A stretch of DNA of 64,000 nucleotides from SB11 sp964584305 (GTDB taxonomy: Bacteria > Bacteroidota > Bacteroidia > UBA8524). The notes beneath the pieces are model-generated. The model saw only the letters and a program-made list of their open reading frames with translations. It was not told the origin of the DNA and did no database searches. The translations under genes and the position numbers were made by a program. The stretch covers positions 62,001 through 126,000 of the forward strand of contig CAZOZL010000005.1 of the NCBI GenBank assembly GCA_964584305.1. The letters run 5' to 3'. Of the stretch, positions 43,231 to 53,200 are shown one piece after another (within the stretch, counting starts at the first letter, position 1; every line of letters starts with the position of its first letter).

Positions 43231-44607
43231 TTGTACGCCATAGTTGATATAGAAACCACAGGGAGTTTTGCCAAAGGACATGGGATTACAGAAATAGCCA
43301 TTGCCATTTTTGATGGTAATGAAATAATAAACTGGTACGAAACTTTAATAAACCCCAATGCCGAGATACCTTTGTTTATTACCGCCCTCACCAATATTAC
43401 TAATGAAATGGTGGCTGATGCCCCCACTTTTGATGAAGTGGCTGCCAAAGTATATGAGTTATTAAAGCCGTGCATATTTGTAGCGCATAATGTAAACTTC
43501 GATTATTCTTTTGTGCAAAAACAATTGCAAGCAGCAGGATATGATTGGAGTGCTAAAAAACTATGTACTGTCCGTTTAGCACGCAAAATATTTCCTCACT
43601 TTACGTCTTATAAACTACAATCAATTTGTTCGGAGTTAAATATCGAGCAAAAAACAAAGCACCGTGCAGGTGCAGACACATTGGCTACCGTAGAGTTATT
43701 TAAGCATTTGATGGGGAATGATGGGGAAGGCGTTATACAAAAACTATTAAAAGGGAATGCCAGTGAGTTTAGGCTACCAGCCCACCTAAACCGAGAAGAG
43801 TTTGATAGTTTGCCACAAACCACAGGCGTGTATTATTTGCTAAATACAAAAAACGAAGTGATATATGTGGGCAAAGCCAACAATATAAAAAAGAGGGTAG
43901 GGCAGCATTTTTCAGGGAAAACCGACCAAAAAACCCGCCAGTCATTTTTAAGGGAGATAGCCCATATAAGTTTTGAGGAGTGCGGAAACGAGTTAGTCGC
44001 ATTACTGTTAGAAGAGAAAGAAATTAAAAAACATTGGCCCAAATACAATAAGGCGCAAAAAAAAATGAAGTTCGCTTGGGGGCTTATTGAATATACAGAC
44101 CGTAAAGGGCATATACGCTTGGGCGTAGATTATATACGCAGAGGGGCAATACCGCTAATGCGCTTTGCTACGCAAATAGAAGCCAGACATTTTTTGCTTA
44201 CCAAAACAAACGAGTACCAGCTTTGCCCAAAATTATGCGCAATTGATACATCGGTGGCAGATAGTTGTAACACCACCACCACACCACATTGTACGGGTAG
44301 CTGCCACAGGGTAATGGCTGTACACGAGTACAATACTCGTGTACAGCGTTTTATTAACAACCTTGTAGAGTATAAACCCAGCTACGCCATTATAACCAAA
44401 GGAAGAAATATTACCGAGCAAGCTGTAATTTATATAAGCGATGGGGCATTAAAAGGTTTTGCTTTTATAGAAAAATCTCAAACGTGGAGCAGCAAAACCG
44501 AGTTAGAAAATTATATACAACCCTACAAAGCTACTATTGATGCCGAAATGATAGTATCCTCTTTTTTGCGCCGTAATCCTAATGCCAATATGGTGGTGTT
44601 TAATTAG
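43231..44607 (+). CDS. DnaQ-like exonuclease fused to a GIY-YIG endonuclease domain
   Basis: 458 residues, start TTG (MYAIVDIETTGS). The N-terminal 3'-5' exonuclease of the DEDDh type shows D6 and E8, HNVNFDYSF and HRAGADTLAT. A GIY-YIG nuclease domain follows at about 198-285 (TGVYYLLNTKNEVIYVGKANNIKKRV), as in the UvrC N-terminus and Cho. The C-terminal part has a Cys-rich stretch (CPKLCAIDTS, CTGSCHRV). This fusion is known in Bacteroidota and other phyla and is thought to be a DNA-repair nuclease. It starts 39 bp after the S24 regulator and is likely cotranscribed. Confidence 0.92.
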   Translation: MYAIVDIETTGSFAKGHGITEIAIAIFDGNEIINWYETLINPNAEIPLFITALTNITNEMVADAPTFDEVAAKVYELLKPCIFVAHNVNFDYSFVQKQLQAAGYDWSAKKLCTVRLARKIFPHFTSYKLQSICSELNIEQKTKHRAGADTLATVELFKHLMGNDGEGVIQKLLKGNASEFRLPAHLNREEFDSLPQTTGVYYLLNTKNEVIYVGKANNIKKRVGQHFSGKTDQKTRQSFLREIAHISFEECGNELVALLLEEKEIKKHWPKYNKAQKKMKFAWGLIEYTDRKGHIRLGVDYIRRGAIPLMRFATQIEARHFLLTKTNEYQLCPKLCAIDTSVADSCNTTTTPHCTGSCHRVMAVHEYNTRVQRFINNLVEYKPSYAIITKGRNITEQAVIYISDGALKGFAFIEKSQTWSSKTELENYIQPYKATIDAEMIVSSFLRRNPNANMVVFN

Positions 44608-44736
44608 CGTTGGGTGTAACTTTCCTTTTTGTGTTGGGCTATTAAGCATCGTGTTATGTTTCTCTAGAAGCTGCGGTACAGCATTACTGCCTACTGCGTG
44701 CGGGTAGGTTGTGATAGTGAGCGGACTAAAGGCAAA

Positions 44737-44838
44737 CCCCTTCCAAAGTAACCTATTAGCACTACCAAATAAGCACCCTTCCCCTAAAGGGGAAGCCAAA
44801 TTGTGGTACAGGTGAAACCGCAATACATTGGTAGGGGT
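44737..44838 (-). repeat. CCCCTTAAGGGG-core intergenic repeat, copy 5 (inverted)
   Basis: Reverse orientation: CCCCTTCCAAAGTAACCTAT, then TAAGCACCCTTCCCCTAAAG in the centre (palindrome with one change), then CCAAATTGTGGTACAGGTGA and CATTGGTAGGGG. It lies between two convergent genes. Confidence 0.75.
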
Positions 44839-44865
44839 TTTCAATTTCAAATTTAAAATCCCGAA

Positions 44866-47800
44866 TTAAAAATCGTAGCCTAAGCCAAACTGGGTAATAC
44901 GGTCATTAAACCTTCCATTTACAATGCCCCAAGCCCAGTCCAGTCGTAGGTAGTAGCCAAACAGACGAGAGCGTATGCCTATGCCTGTGCTGCCCACAAA
45001 TGGGCTTTCTGAATTGGTTACGGTAGCTATATAGCTACCACCATCAACAACAGTGGTATTATAAGGTTGCTCACCAAAAGGAGAAACACCATACCAAGCG
45101 GTACCAATATCAATAAAAGGCACTACCATAAAACTACGTAAATAATCTGCCCTAACGGGTTTTTGGGTAATGTATGCTGCCAGTGGAATTCTTATTTCAC
45201 TATTAAAAAGCATATAATTACTACCGTTGCGTATATTTTGAATAAAACCCCTAAGGCTATTGGCTTGCATCTGGAAAACGTATTGCGAGCCTGTTGCACG
45301 GGCAACATCGTTGTTGTATGATGGTCCTACCCAGTTTTCTATACCACCAATATAGTATTGCACTTTTGCACTGCCCATAGAGGCATTCATGGTAAATCTA
45401 TTTGCCCAAATTATTTTGTGGTGCAACTTGGTGTATTTTCTATAATCAATGCCTAAGTTAATTATTTGCTGCCCGCTGCCTCGTTCTATATTTTGATACA
45501 CTTCTGTAAATATCTTAAAGCGAGTGCCATAAGGTAGGTTAATGTCTATATTTTTGGTATTGTCATACACCAGCTCGGTTTTATTTCCTACCCAAGTAAA
45601 TTTGCTATCGGGTTGTGCAAGGCTGCTACTATCAGTGCCTAAAATAATTTGGCGGTCTTGCCTACCAATTATATACGTTTTTAGTGATACTGTTTCATTA
45701 AGAGGTATTTTTATACCCCCCGAAAGCTGGTTTATCAATTGCCTATTTATAACTCCTATATCGTTTCTACGCGATAATCGAAAATAACCCACTTCCCAGT
45801 TTATGCGTTTTTTTCGGTTTTGATATTCTATAAAATAGTCGCTACCATTTAGCGAAAAAGGTATGCGCCCGCCCGCTGTTATACGGTGGTTGTTTAGCAG
45901 GTCGCTCATGGTCGTTTTTACCTGCAAAAGAATGTTTTGATTTGCAAATATGCTTGCACCACCGCCATTGGTGTTTAGGTGGTAGTATGAGTTGATTATG
46001 CTATTGTCTAACTGCGATACATAATAATCGGGGAACATAGCCGTGAAAAACTTTTTTGCTACGCTTTTTTGGGCAGTATTAGTACTCTCATCGTCTTTCT
46101 TTTCTTTTTTCCTGTTTAAAATATAATCTTCTGGAAAATCAGTTTGAAAATAATAGGCGGGTGTATCCTTCTCCATGTTTTTTAGCGAGTCCATAGGCAC
46201 AATGGTAAAATTGCCTTTTTCTCTCACTACATCCTCTTCCCGCTCAATTATCAGCGCAGTTACAGGTACTTTATCGCCATAGTAAAAATTAACCTTCGTG
46301 CTTAGTCTATATTCGGTAGGTACAATTTTTATATACTGTGCATCTTCTTCAACTTGGTCTGATACATTGGTTTCAAAAATTTGATAGTGTCCTTCATACA
46401 TTAGCAAATTATATTCGGCATCATCACTACTTGCCATATCTCTGCCCAGCATATTGCGCTTATAGTTGGTTAGCGGAAAATATTTGTAAGTAGCAGCAGC
46501 ATATTCTTTTATAAAAATACTTTGTATAGAATCACCCACTTTATATACTTTACTATTCACTGTTATCTCTTTTTGCTGCCCAATTGGAAGTGGATATGCA
46601 CTTAAAACAGAATCGATAGTATTATCGTTTTTTTTAATAAATGCTTTAGCATACATAAATCCTTTCGTTTCTTTACACGTATAGGCATTGTAAATACCAC
46701 TTATATCAGAGGTGAAAGAGTAATAACCTGGTAAATAAAATACGGGCTGCACCTCGTTTACATAAGGGGTATTGGTAATGCGTTTTAGCAAATTGCTTGT
46801 AACGGGGTAATTGTACACAAAAACATCAAAGTTGTTTTCGGGCAGTAATGTTTCAAAGTATTTTGACTTGAAATTAAGAGAATCGTGGGGGCGGTTTGAG
46901 CTAAATATTATTTGGGTTTGTTTATCATTAAATCGGGGGTGCAAATCATCAAAAATATCATTAGTAAGTTGTGTAAGCTCTTTACTGCTTATAGCGTATA
47001 AATATAAATCGGTTTGTCCATTTTTAATTGCCGAAAGCAGTAAGGTATTTTTATCGGCAAAATCAAAACTCAATACTTGGTCGATAGTTTTGGGCAAAAA
47101 GTAACTACCCGTTATTTTACCCTCTTTATCAATTTTTACTAACTTATTTTTTCCTTTCTCAAAAAATATAACCCCCAAGTTTCTTCCCTTTGGTTCCCAT
47201 GCTAATATGGGGTAGTTGTAGTTTATAATTTGGTAGCCCTCTTGTTTTCCGCCTTTAAAAACTGTTTTTTCTTTTTTAGTATGCTTATTATATACCTTTA
47301 CACTCCACCGTCCATTTTTATTCATCACAAAAGCAATTTTTCTGCCATTGGGATGTGTTTTTAACTGTGTATGCGGGTATTTTGATACCTTATCGGGTAT
47401 GTTTAGTAATTTACGAGGAACGGTTCTGTCTGCCTCTGTTTCAGTATATTTTTTCTCATAAAAGGCTAACCATTCACTAATAAGCTGGCGACTGCTAATG
47501 CCTAATGAATAACTAATTGCACCCTCAAAACCCCGACTTACACGAGTAAGAAATAAAATTTCGGGTATCTGTTTTTTACCGTATTTTGTAGCTATGTAGT
47601 TCCATATACTATGCCCCGCAAGTATTTCATCCTCCTCACTAAGCCAATTAAATTTCTTAAACTTTCCTGATAGTACGCCATCTCGCACTCGGCTATCAAT
47701 TTTAGTACTCCAGTTTTCTGCTGCGTAGGAGGTAAGCCCCTTAAAAAACCAAGAAGGCAAAAACAATAAACTTGATGATTGTACACGCTCTTGTATTGAA

Positions 47801-48267
47801 CTACCATAAATCATTTCACTTAAAATAATCTCAGCAATGCCTTGTTTTATCTGGCGTTCAAAATCGGCGTGGGTGCCATTGTAGTATGCTATTACTTTAT
47901 TATCAACAACATAGGTGTATCCGCCAATATTAAAAACCTGCTCCTTAAGCCCTGTATTACTTTGTCTTAAATCTTCGATAGTATTAAAAATAGCGATTTC
48001 AATTTTTTCGCCTACCCTATACGATAACAGGTCTTCAATTTCCGATACTTTTTCTTCGGCTACAAGCTGGGCATAGGCAGCAAGATTTTCTCCGCCTTCG
48101 TAGTAAAAGGCATCCACCTCTTCACTACTTAGCACCTGCCAGTCCATATTTTTATAGGGCAAACGGTTTTGCCCAAAAGTGGTGTTTAGTCCCTGTGCAT
48201 TTACCCAAAAAGGAAACACTATTAGAAGCAGGCTTATGAAAGGGAATATTTTTTTGGTTAACACCAT
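44866..48267 (-). CDS. Outer-membrane protein with TolB-like propeller and BamA-like barrel
   Basis: 1133 residues with a signal peptide (cleavage near NAQ, residue 25). Residues about 40-280 resemble a peptidase-MA-like domain, but the expected HExxH is not visible (the equivalent helix reads IKQGIAEIILSEM). Residues about 290-560 contain PD40/TolB-type propeller blades (HPNGRKIAFVMNKNGRWSVKVY, HPRFNDKQTQIIFSSNRPHD). The C-terminal 400 residues look like a BamA/Omp85-type barrel, ending NDRITQFGLGYDF. It is probably a surface protein with no assigned role; it is unlikely to be catalytic. Confidence 0.8.
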   Translation of the reverse strand: MVLTKKIFPFISLLLIVFPFWVNAQGLNTTFGQNRLPYKNMDWQVLSSEEVDAFYYEGGENLAAYAQLVAEEKVSEIEDLLSYRVGEKIEIAIFNTIEDLRQSNTGLKEQVFNIGGYTYVVDNKVIAYYNGTHADFERQIKQGIAEIILSEMIYGSSIQERVQSSSLLFLPSWFFKGLTSYAAENWSTKIDSRVRDGVLSGKFKKFNWLSEEDEILAGHSIWNYIATKYGKKQIPEILFLTRVSRGFEGAISYSLGISSRQLISEWLAFYEKKYTETEADRTVPRKLLNIPDKVSKYPHTQLKTHPNGRKIAFVMNKNGRWSVKVYNKHTKKEKTVFKGGKQEGYQIINYNYPILAWEPKGRNLGVIFFEKGKNKLVKIDKEGKITGSYFLPKTIDQVLSFDFADKNTLLLSAIKNGQTDLYLYAISSKELTQLTNDIFDDLHPRFNDKQTQIIFSSNRPHDSLNFKSKYFETLLPENNFDVFVYNYPVTSNLLKRITNTPYVNEVQPVFYLPGYYSFTSDISGIYNAYTCKETKGFMYAKAFIKKNDNTIDSVLSAYPLPIGQQKEITVNSKVYKVGDSIQSIFIKEYAAATYKYFPLTNYKRNMLGRDMASSDDAEYNLLMYEGHYQIFETNVSDQVEEDAQYIKIVPTEYRLSTKVNFYYGDKVPVTALIIEREEDVVREKGNFTIVPMDSLKNMEKDTPAYYFQTDFPEDYILNRKKEKKDDESTNTAQKSVAKKFFTAMFPDYYVSQLDNSIINSYYHLNTNGGGASIFANQNILLQVKTTMSDLLNNHRITAGGRIPFSLNGSDYFIEYQNRKKRINWEVGYFRLSRRNDIGVINRQLINQLSGGIKIPLNETVSLKTYIIGRQDRQIILGTDSSSLAQPDSKFTWVGNKTELVYDNTKNIDINLPYGTRFKIFTEVYQNIERGSGQQIINLGIDYRKYTKLHHKIIWANRFTMNASMGSAKVQYYIGGIENWVGPSYNNDVARATGSQYVFQMQANSLRGFIQNIRNGSNYMLFNSEIRIPLAAYITQKPVRADYLRSFMVVPFIDIGTAWYGVSPFGEQPYNTTVVDGGSYIATVTNSESPFVGSTGIGIRSRLFGYYLRLDWAWGIVNGRFNDRITQFGLGYDF

Positions 48268-48366
48268 CTATACGGCAAACTTACAGACTTATTTTTAAGT
48301 ATTAAACTGTTTAATACAGCATTTTGTTGTAATGGTAATAAATTTGATGCCAATATTAGATTAATT

Positions 48367-49008
48367 ATGCAAGTTAGCCAGTTTACATTTAATTTTTTTG
48401 CCGAGAATACCTACTTATTATACGACGATACTAAAGAGTGTGTAATAGTTGACCCTGGGTGCTATACCAACGAGGAGAAAAAAGTACTAAAAGATTTTAT
48501 ACTAAAAAATGAACTTAAGCCTGTGAAATTGCTAAACACGCATTGCCATCTTGATCATGTTTTTGGAAATAAGTTTGTTGTTGATGAGTTTGGGGTAGAC
48601 TTGTATTGCCACAAAAAAGAGGTGGAATGGATAGAGCAAGCACCTTATTACTCGCAGGCTATGTATAATATTAAAATTGAACCATTGCCCTTGCCCAAGT
48701 TTTTTTTGGACGAGGGAGATATTGTGAGTTTTGGAAATACAGTATTAGAGGTTTTTTTTACACCAGGGCACTCAACGGGTAGTATTACCTTTTATCATAA
48801 AGAGAGTTTACAAGCCCTTGTGGGTGATGTTATATTTAAGCATAGTATTGGGCGTGTTGACCTACCTGGGGGAGACTTTAAAGAACTTGAAAAATCGATA
48901 AAAACAAAAATTTATACCTTGCCTGATGATACAGTACTATACGCTGGGCATATGGAAACTACTACCGTAGGCGAGGAAAAGAGAATGAATCCTTTTGTGA
49001 AAGGGTAG
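48367..49008 (+). CDS. MBL-fold hydrolase, glyoxalase II-like
   Basis: 213 residues. The metal-binding motif is THCHLDH (58-64), with the later ligands in TPGHSTGS and VGDVIFKHSIGR, then YAGHMETTTVGEEK. The dinuclear hydroxyacylglutathione hydrolase-type site is complete. Length (short, no C-terminal extension) is typical of the generic Bacteroidota 'MBL fold metallo-hydrolase'. It lies divergent to the barrel protein. Physiological substrate is not readable. Confidence 0.92.
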   Translation: MQVSQFTFNFFAENTYLLYDDTKECVIVDPGCYTNEEKKVLKDFILKNELKPVKLLNTHCHLDHVFGNKFVVDEFGVDLYCHKKEVEWIEQAPYYSQAMYNIKIEPLPLPKFFLDEGDIVSFGNTVLEVFFTPGHSTGSITFYHKESLQALVGDVIFKHSIGRVDLPGGDFKELEKSIKTKIYTLPDDTVLYAGHMETTTVGEEKRMNPFVKG

Positions 49009-49026
49009 AGTAGTAGTATAAACTTA

Positions 49027-50229
49027 CTATTTTGCGTCCTTGCTTTGCGATTTAAATGCGTCTAAATTAAAACTTAAAGTAAACCGTATAGTGTTTTGCA
49101 AGGGATGGCGTTGTTGTAATGGAGCAAGGTAAGCAGCATCAACTCCAAAAACTTTATAGCGTATGCCTACACCAAAGGTTAAATATTTACGGTTTCCCTT
49201 GCTTGGATGTTCGTAAAAGAAACCAGCACGGGCAGCAAATAATTTGTCGTACCAATACTCAACACCAGTAGATATGCTTACCTCTTGTAGTTCTTCGGTA
49301 AAGCCACCAGGTGAATCAGAAAAAGATTGTATCATACCTTGTATTACAGGCACATCAGGGTCTTTACCACTGACTATTATAGGTCTTCCATCAGCACCAT
49401 TAACTCTAGCCCCATTCACATCCACTTCATAAATAGCATTACTAGGTATTAGTAGTTTATTAAAATCAAGTAAAAAACCTATTTCGTTATACTCATCAAC
49501 CACGTAGTTTGCATAACCACCCAGTTTTAGGTTGGTAGGGATAAACTGGCGATTGGCACTCGTGGTATAGGTAATTTTGTTACCAATATTAGAAATGTTT
49601 AAGCCAAAAGCATAGTCTACTGTTTTACCTTCAAGTTTTGTGCTACGGCGGTAATATGCTGAAACATCACCAGCACCAGCTATACCTGCTCTTCCCGTTG
49701 CGCCACTTTGTTGCAAACCACCTGTTAGGTTAGAGTATATAAAGCGTAATGATATACCCAACGAGAAGTATTTTGAAAGCTGTGTAGCATAAACACCATC
49801 TATCGAAAACTCGTTTGGGTTAAATGAGCCTAATGTGTTACCAGAAATATCAGTAAAATTTATACGACCTAATGAAAAGTATTTTAGTGATGCGGCAAAA
49901 GTGCTACGCTTGTTTATTCTTTTATAGCCTGATAGGTATGCGAAGTTTACATCGTTTACTAATTGCCTTAACCAAGGGGTTATACTCGTAGATATTCCGC
50001 CATCCTCTTTTATAAAAGCAAATTTTGCAGGGTTCCAGTGTATGCTATTTGCATCGGGGGTAAGGGCAACCCCTCCATCTCCTAATGCCCCTGAACGTGC
50101 GTCGGGGCTTATTAAAATAAAGGGAACAGTAGTAGTAATAACGGTACTGTTGTTAAACTGACCTTGCGAAAAAGCTACAGGAGCAAACATCAACATCATC
50201 AAGCCTGTAACAACTATTCTTCTTATCAT
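49027..50229 (-). CDS. porV: T9SS outer membrane protein PorV
   Basis: 400 residues with a signal peptide (cleavage near AFSQ, about residue 22). The stretch LISPDARSGALGDGGVALTPDANSIHWNPA (37-66) is characteristic of PorV (also called LptO), a FadL-like barrel that shuttles T9SS cargo from the translocon to the attachment complex. It starts 44 bp after porU on the same strand, the arrangement seen in other Bacteroidota. The barrel ends TIRFTLSFNLDAF. Confidence 0.94.
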   Translation of the reverse strand: MIRRIVVTGLMMLMFAPVAFSQGQFNNSTVITTTVPFILISPDARSGALGDGGVALTPDANSIHWNPAKFAFIKEDGGISTSITPWLRQLVNDVNFAYLSGYKRINKRSTFAASLKYFSLGRINFTDISGNTLGSFNPNEFSIDGVYATQLSKYFSLGISLRFIYSNLTGGLQQSGATGRAGIAGAGDVSAYYRRSTKLEGKTVDYAFGLNISNIGNKITYTTSANRQFIPTNLKLGGYANYVVDEYNEIGFLLDFNKLLIPSNAIYEVDVNGARVNGADGRPIIVSGKDPDVPVIQGMIQSFSDSPGGFTEELQEVSISTGVEYWYDKLFAARAGFFYEHPSKGNRKYLTFGVGIRYKVFGVDAAYLAPLQQRHPLQNTIRFTLSFNLDAFKSQSKDAK

Positions 50230-50273
50230 TCGGTTTTTTTGTTAGCGCAAATATATTACTTCATTCAAAATCT

Positions 50274-53200
50274 CTACCTAATAAATACCATTTTTTCTGT
50301 TTCTTCAATAGTATCACTACCTGAACGTACTTTTATTCTAAACAAGTATATGCCTTGTGCAAGATTATGTCCAGATTCTGCGTTTGCATTCCATTCCAAT
50401 CCATCAAAATTTGAATTTGCACTTGGTACATAGGTATTTAGCGAACGTATTAATTTTCCGTTAGAAGAATAAATATCTACATCAATATACAACTCTTTGC
50501 CTTGTTTATTATGCTCAAAGTATATTTTAGTTTTATTTCTAAAGGGATTAGGGTAGTTCATTAATGATTTTATTGCCAGCTTATCAGATTTTGCTACAAA
50601 AAACTCTGTATAGCCTTCCGTGGGATTGTTATACACATCCCATACTCTAACTTTTATATTATGATGCCCATCTTTTAAATTTTTTAGTGGGAAACGAATT
50701 TCACCTTCTTGATAGCTGTTTAGCTTGGCTTCATAATATTCGTTTAGTACAAAAAGTTCTTTTCTATTATTATCTAAAATAGCGGTTATATCTCTACCAA
50801 TACCAGTACCAGTGGTGCTTATTCCGTGCAGGTCTGATACTAAGGCTACAAGGGTAGGGTTTTCATCGGTAATGCCTCCAAAGCGAAAGGTGGTATCATT
50901 CATATATAACCTAACGGTAGGACCTTGCACGTCAATTGGCGCATTTTTGTCTGTTCCTAAAATAGTAAGGCTATCATAAAATCCATGTGCATCTACTTTT
51001 TCGTTATTAGCATAGTAGCTTATTTTGCTATTGCCCAGTGAGTATGAAATATCTTGCGGTACTATAAAACTATACTCAAACTCGCCATTTTTAACACTGG
51101 CTTTGCCATTATAAATAATGTTTTTGTACATACTATAAGGCTTTTTGCTGCTTTCAGGGTCGTTGGCAAGGGTAGAAAGTTTAACTAATTTATCAAACAC
51201 GGTAGGGTAAACTATACCGTTGAAGGTGCTTAATTTATTGCCGTTTACATCTGCTACATACCCCTTTATAGTAACACTTGATAATGCTCCTACGGTGTCT
51301 AATGCTGCTGCGTTTGAAGTAACATCTACACCGTTAATTTCTGATGTTATTATTTTATTTTCAGGATAAGCAAGCCTAACGGCGGGGTCTCCTAAAAGTG
51401 TAAAGTTGCGGCTATTCAAATCAAGGAAACCGTTTTTAGTTCTGCGATACACATCACCTAATCGAGGCATTTCGCCTGTGCTTAACGGGTAAAAAATATT
51501 ATTATCATAAACGGCTCTGTTAAGGAAAAAATTAGGCCAAGCATATACCAGCCTCACAGTGGTAAGCAACGCTATACCACCGCCTTTGGGGTTAAGCAAT
51601 ACCAATTCGCCTGCTGATGTTCTTCCTGGGTCGTCAAATCTTCCAAATTCGCAAGTTGCTGTGATAAACAAGGGCATATTATCAATATTGTCCCAAGCAT
51701 TTATCATGGGTATATCTACAATTTGCTCAGCAGTTAATCCTAGTTCCCCTCCATGCCCGTTAAAGTTTATTACTAAAGTACCCTTCTCAAAGCTACGGTT
51801 TATTTGTTCGTTAACTTGTGGATAGCGTGTACCACTACCCACAGAAACTTGCTTAAATCCATCAAGGTATATTTTGTTTACGTTATACTCTTTATTATTA
51901 TTTTCTACTATTGATGCAAAAGTCTGTGCGTCTTTAAAGTGAAGGTTGCTATCTTCATCGTCAGCAATAAAAGCAACAGTATTTCTCCAGTTTCCAAATG
52001 CTTTGGGTGTGTTGTAAGCAATTACTTTATCTACCATTTGGCGGGCTTGTTCTTCTGTTTGAACAGGGAAACGCCCAACGCCAATATCTACGGTTTCATG
52101 TGTATTAAAATTCTCGCTCCAAAAGCCTTCATCATCATCAAGTTGGGTATAAAAATCATCAGAGCAATACGAGTAAACGGGGTTATAGGTATTTCTGCTT
52201 TGGTAGGTAGGCACATAGTTGGTATTGTTTACCTTAATATCTTTATAGTCGTACGATGCGTCGCCAAATAGTAGTAAGTACTTTAAACTGTCTCCAGCAG
52301 TAGCAGGTCTATCGTACAACATTTTTAAGAAATTTCTTATTGCTGCAATATCTTGCTTGCCCGATGAAAACTCGTTATAAATTTGCTCAGGAGTAACCAC
52401 TACCACGTTCAAATTATCATTAGTATTATGAAAATCAGCAAGGCGTTGCGCTTCTTTTACAAATAAAGTATGCGCTACTATTACCATATCAACATTTTTG
52501 GTAGTGTGTAAATTTTGGTTTTCTACTTTTTTAGTGAGCTTAATATCAGGAGTTAATAGGGTATTGTTACTAAATGCTACAAACTCTCTTAAATAAGGCG
52601 TAGGTAGTGCAAAAGTTTGTATGTTTCCACTGCTTGTTGTTTGCTGTTGTTTGGCTTCAAGCGGGTTGGTTATTTCCCAAATGCTTATATTTTGGTTGTT
52701 TGCATCAAAATTAAACCGAGTAAGGTTGCCACCACCCAAAGTTTTGGTGTCTCTAAAAATAACTTGTCCGCCGTTAAACTTCATTTTTCTGCGAATCACT
52801 AACTCAAAAAAGTTAAGCCAGCCTTTATACCCTGGTGTAAGTTGTTGGAAAGTGTATCTAATATTTAAATCGTTACCACTTGCTATAAAAGTGCCTGAAG
52901 CGGTATCGGGAATACTAATAAAATTACCTTCATAGCTAAAGAAGATACCACCAATAGGGTGTTCTAATACTTGTGTGCCATTGTTTGATATAAAAAACTT
53001 GCACGCCTCGCCAGACCTTGCCACTGCTTGTGAGCGCATTTTTACTGCTTCTGATACAGCACGGTCGGGGATGGCTATTTTAAAATCGTACGACAATACT
53101 CTGTTAAACTCTTCACCATACCAGTCTCTACCCGATTTCAGAAAATTAATATCATCTTTTTCGTGTACAAACAACTCATCAAAAACATCGGTAGTTTTAT

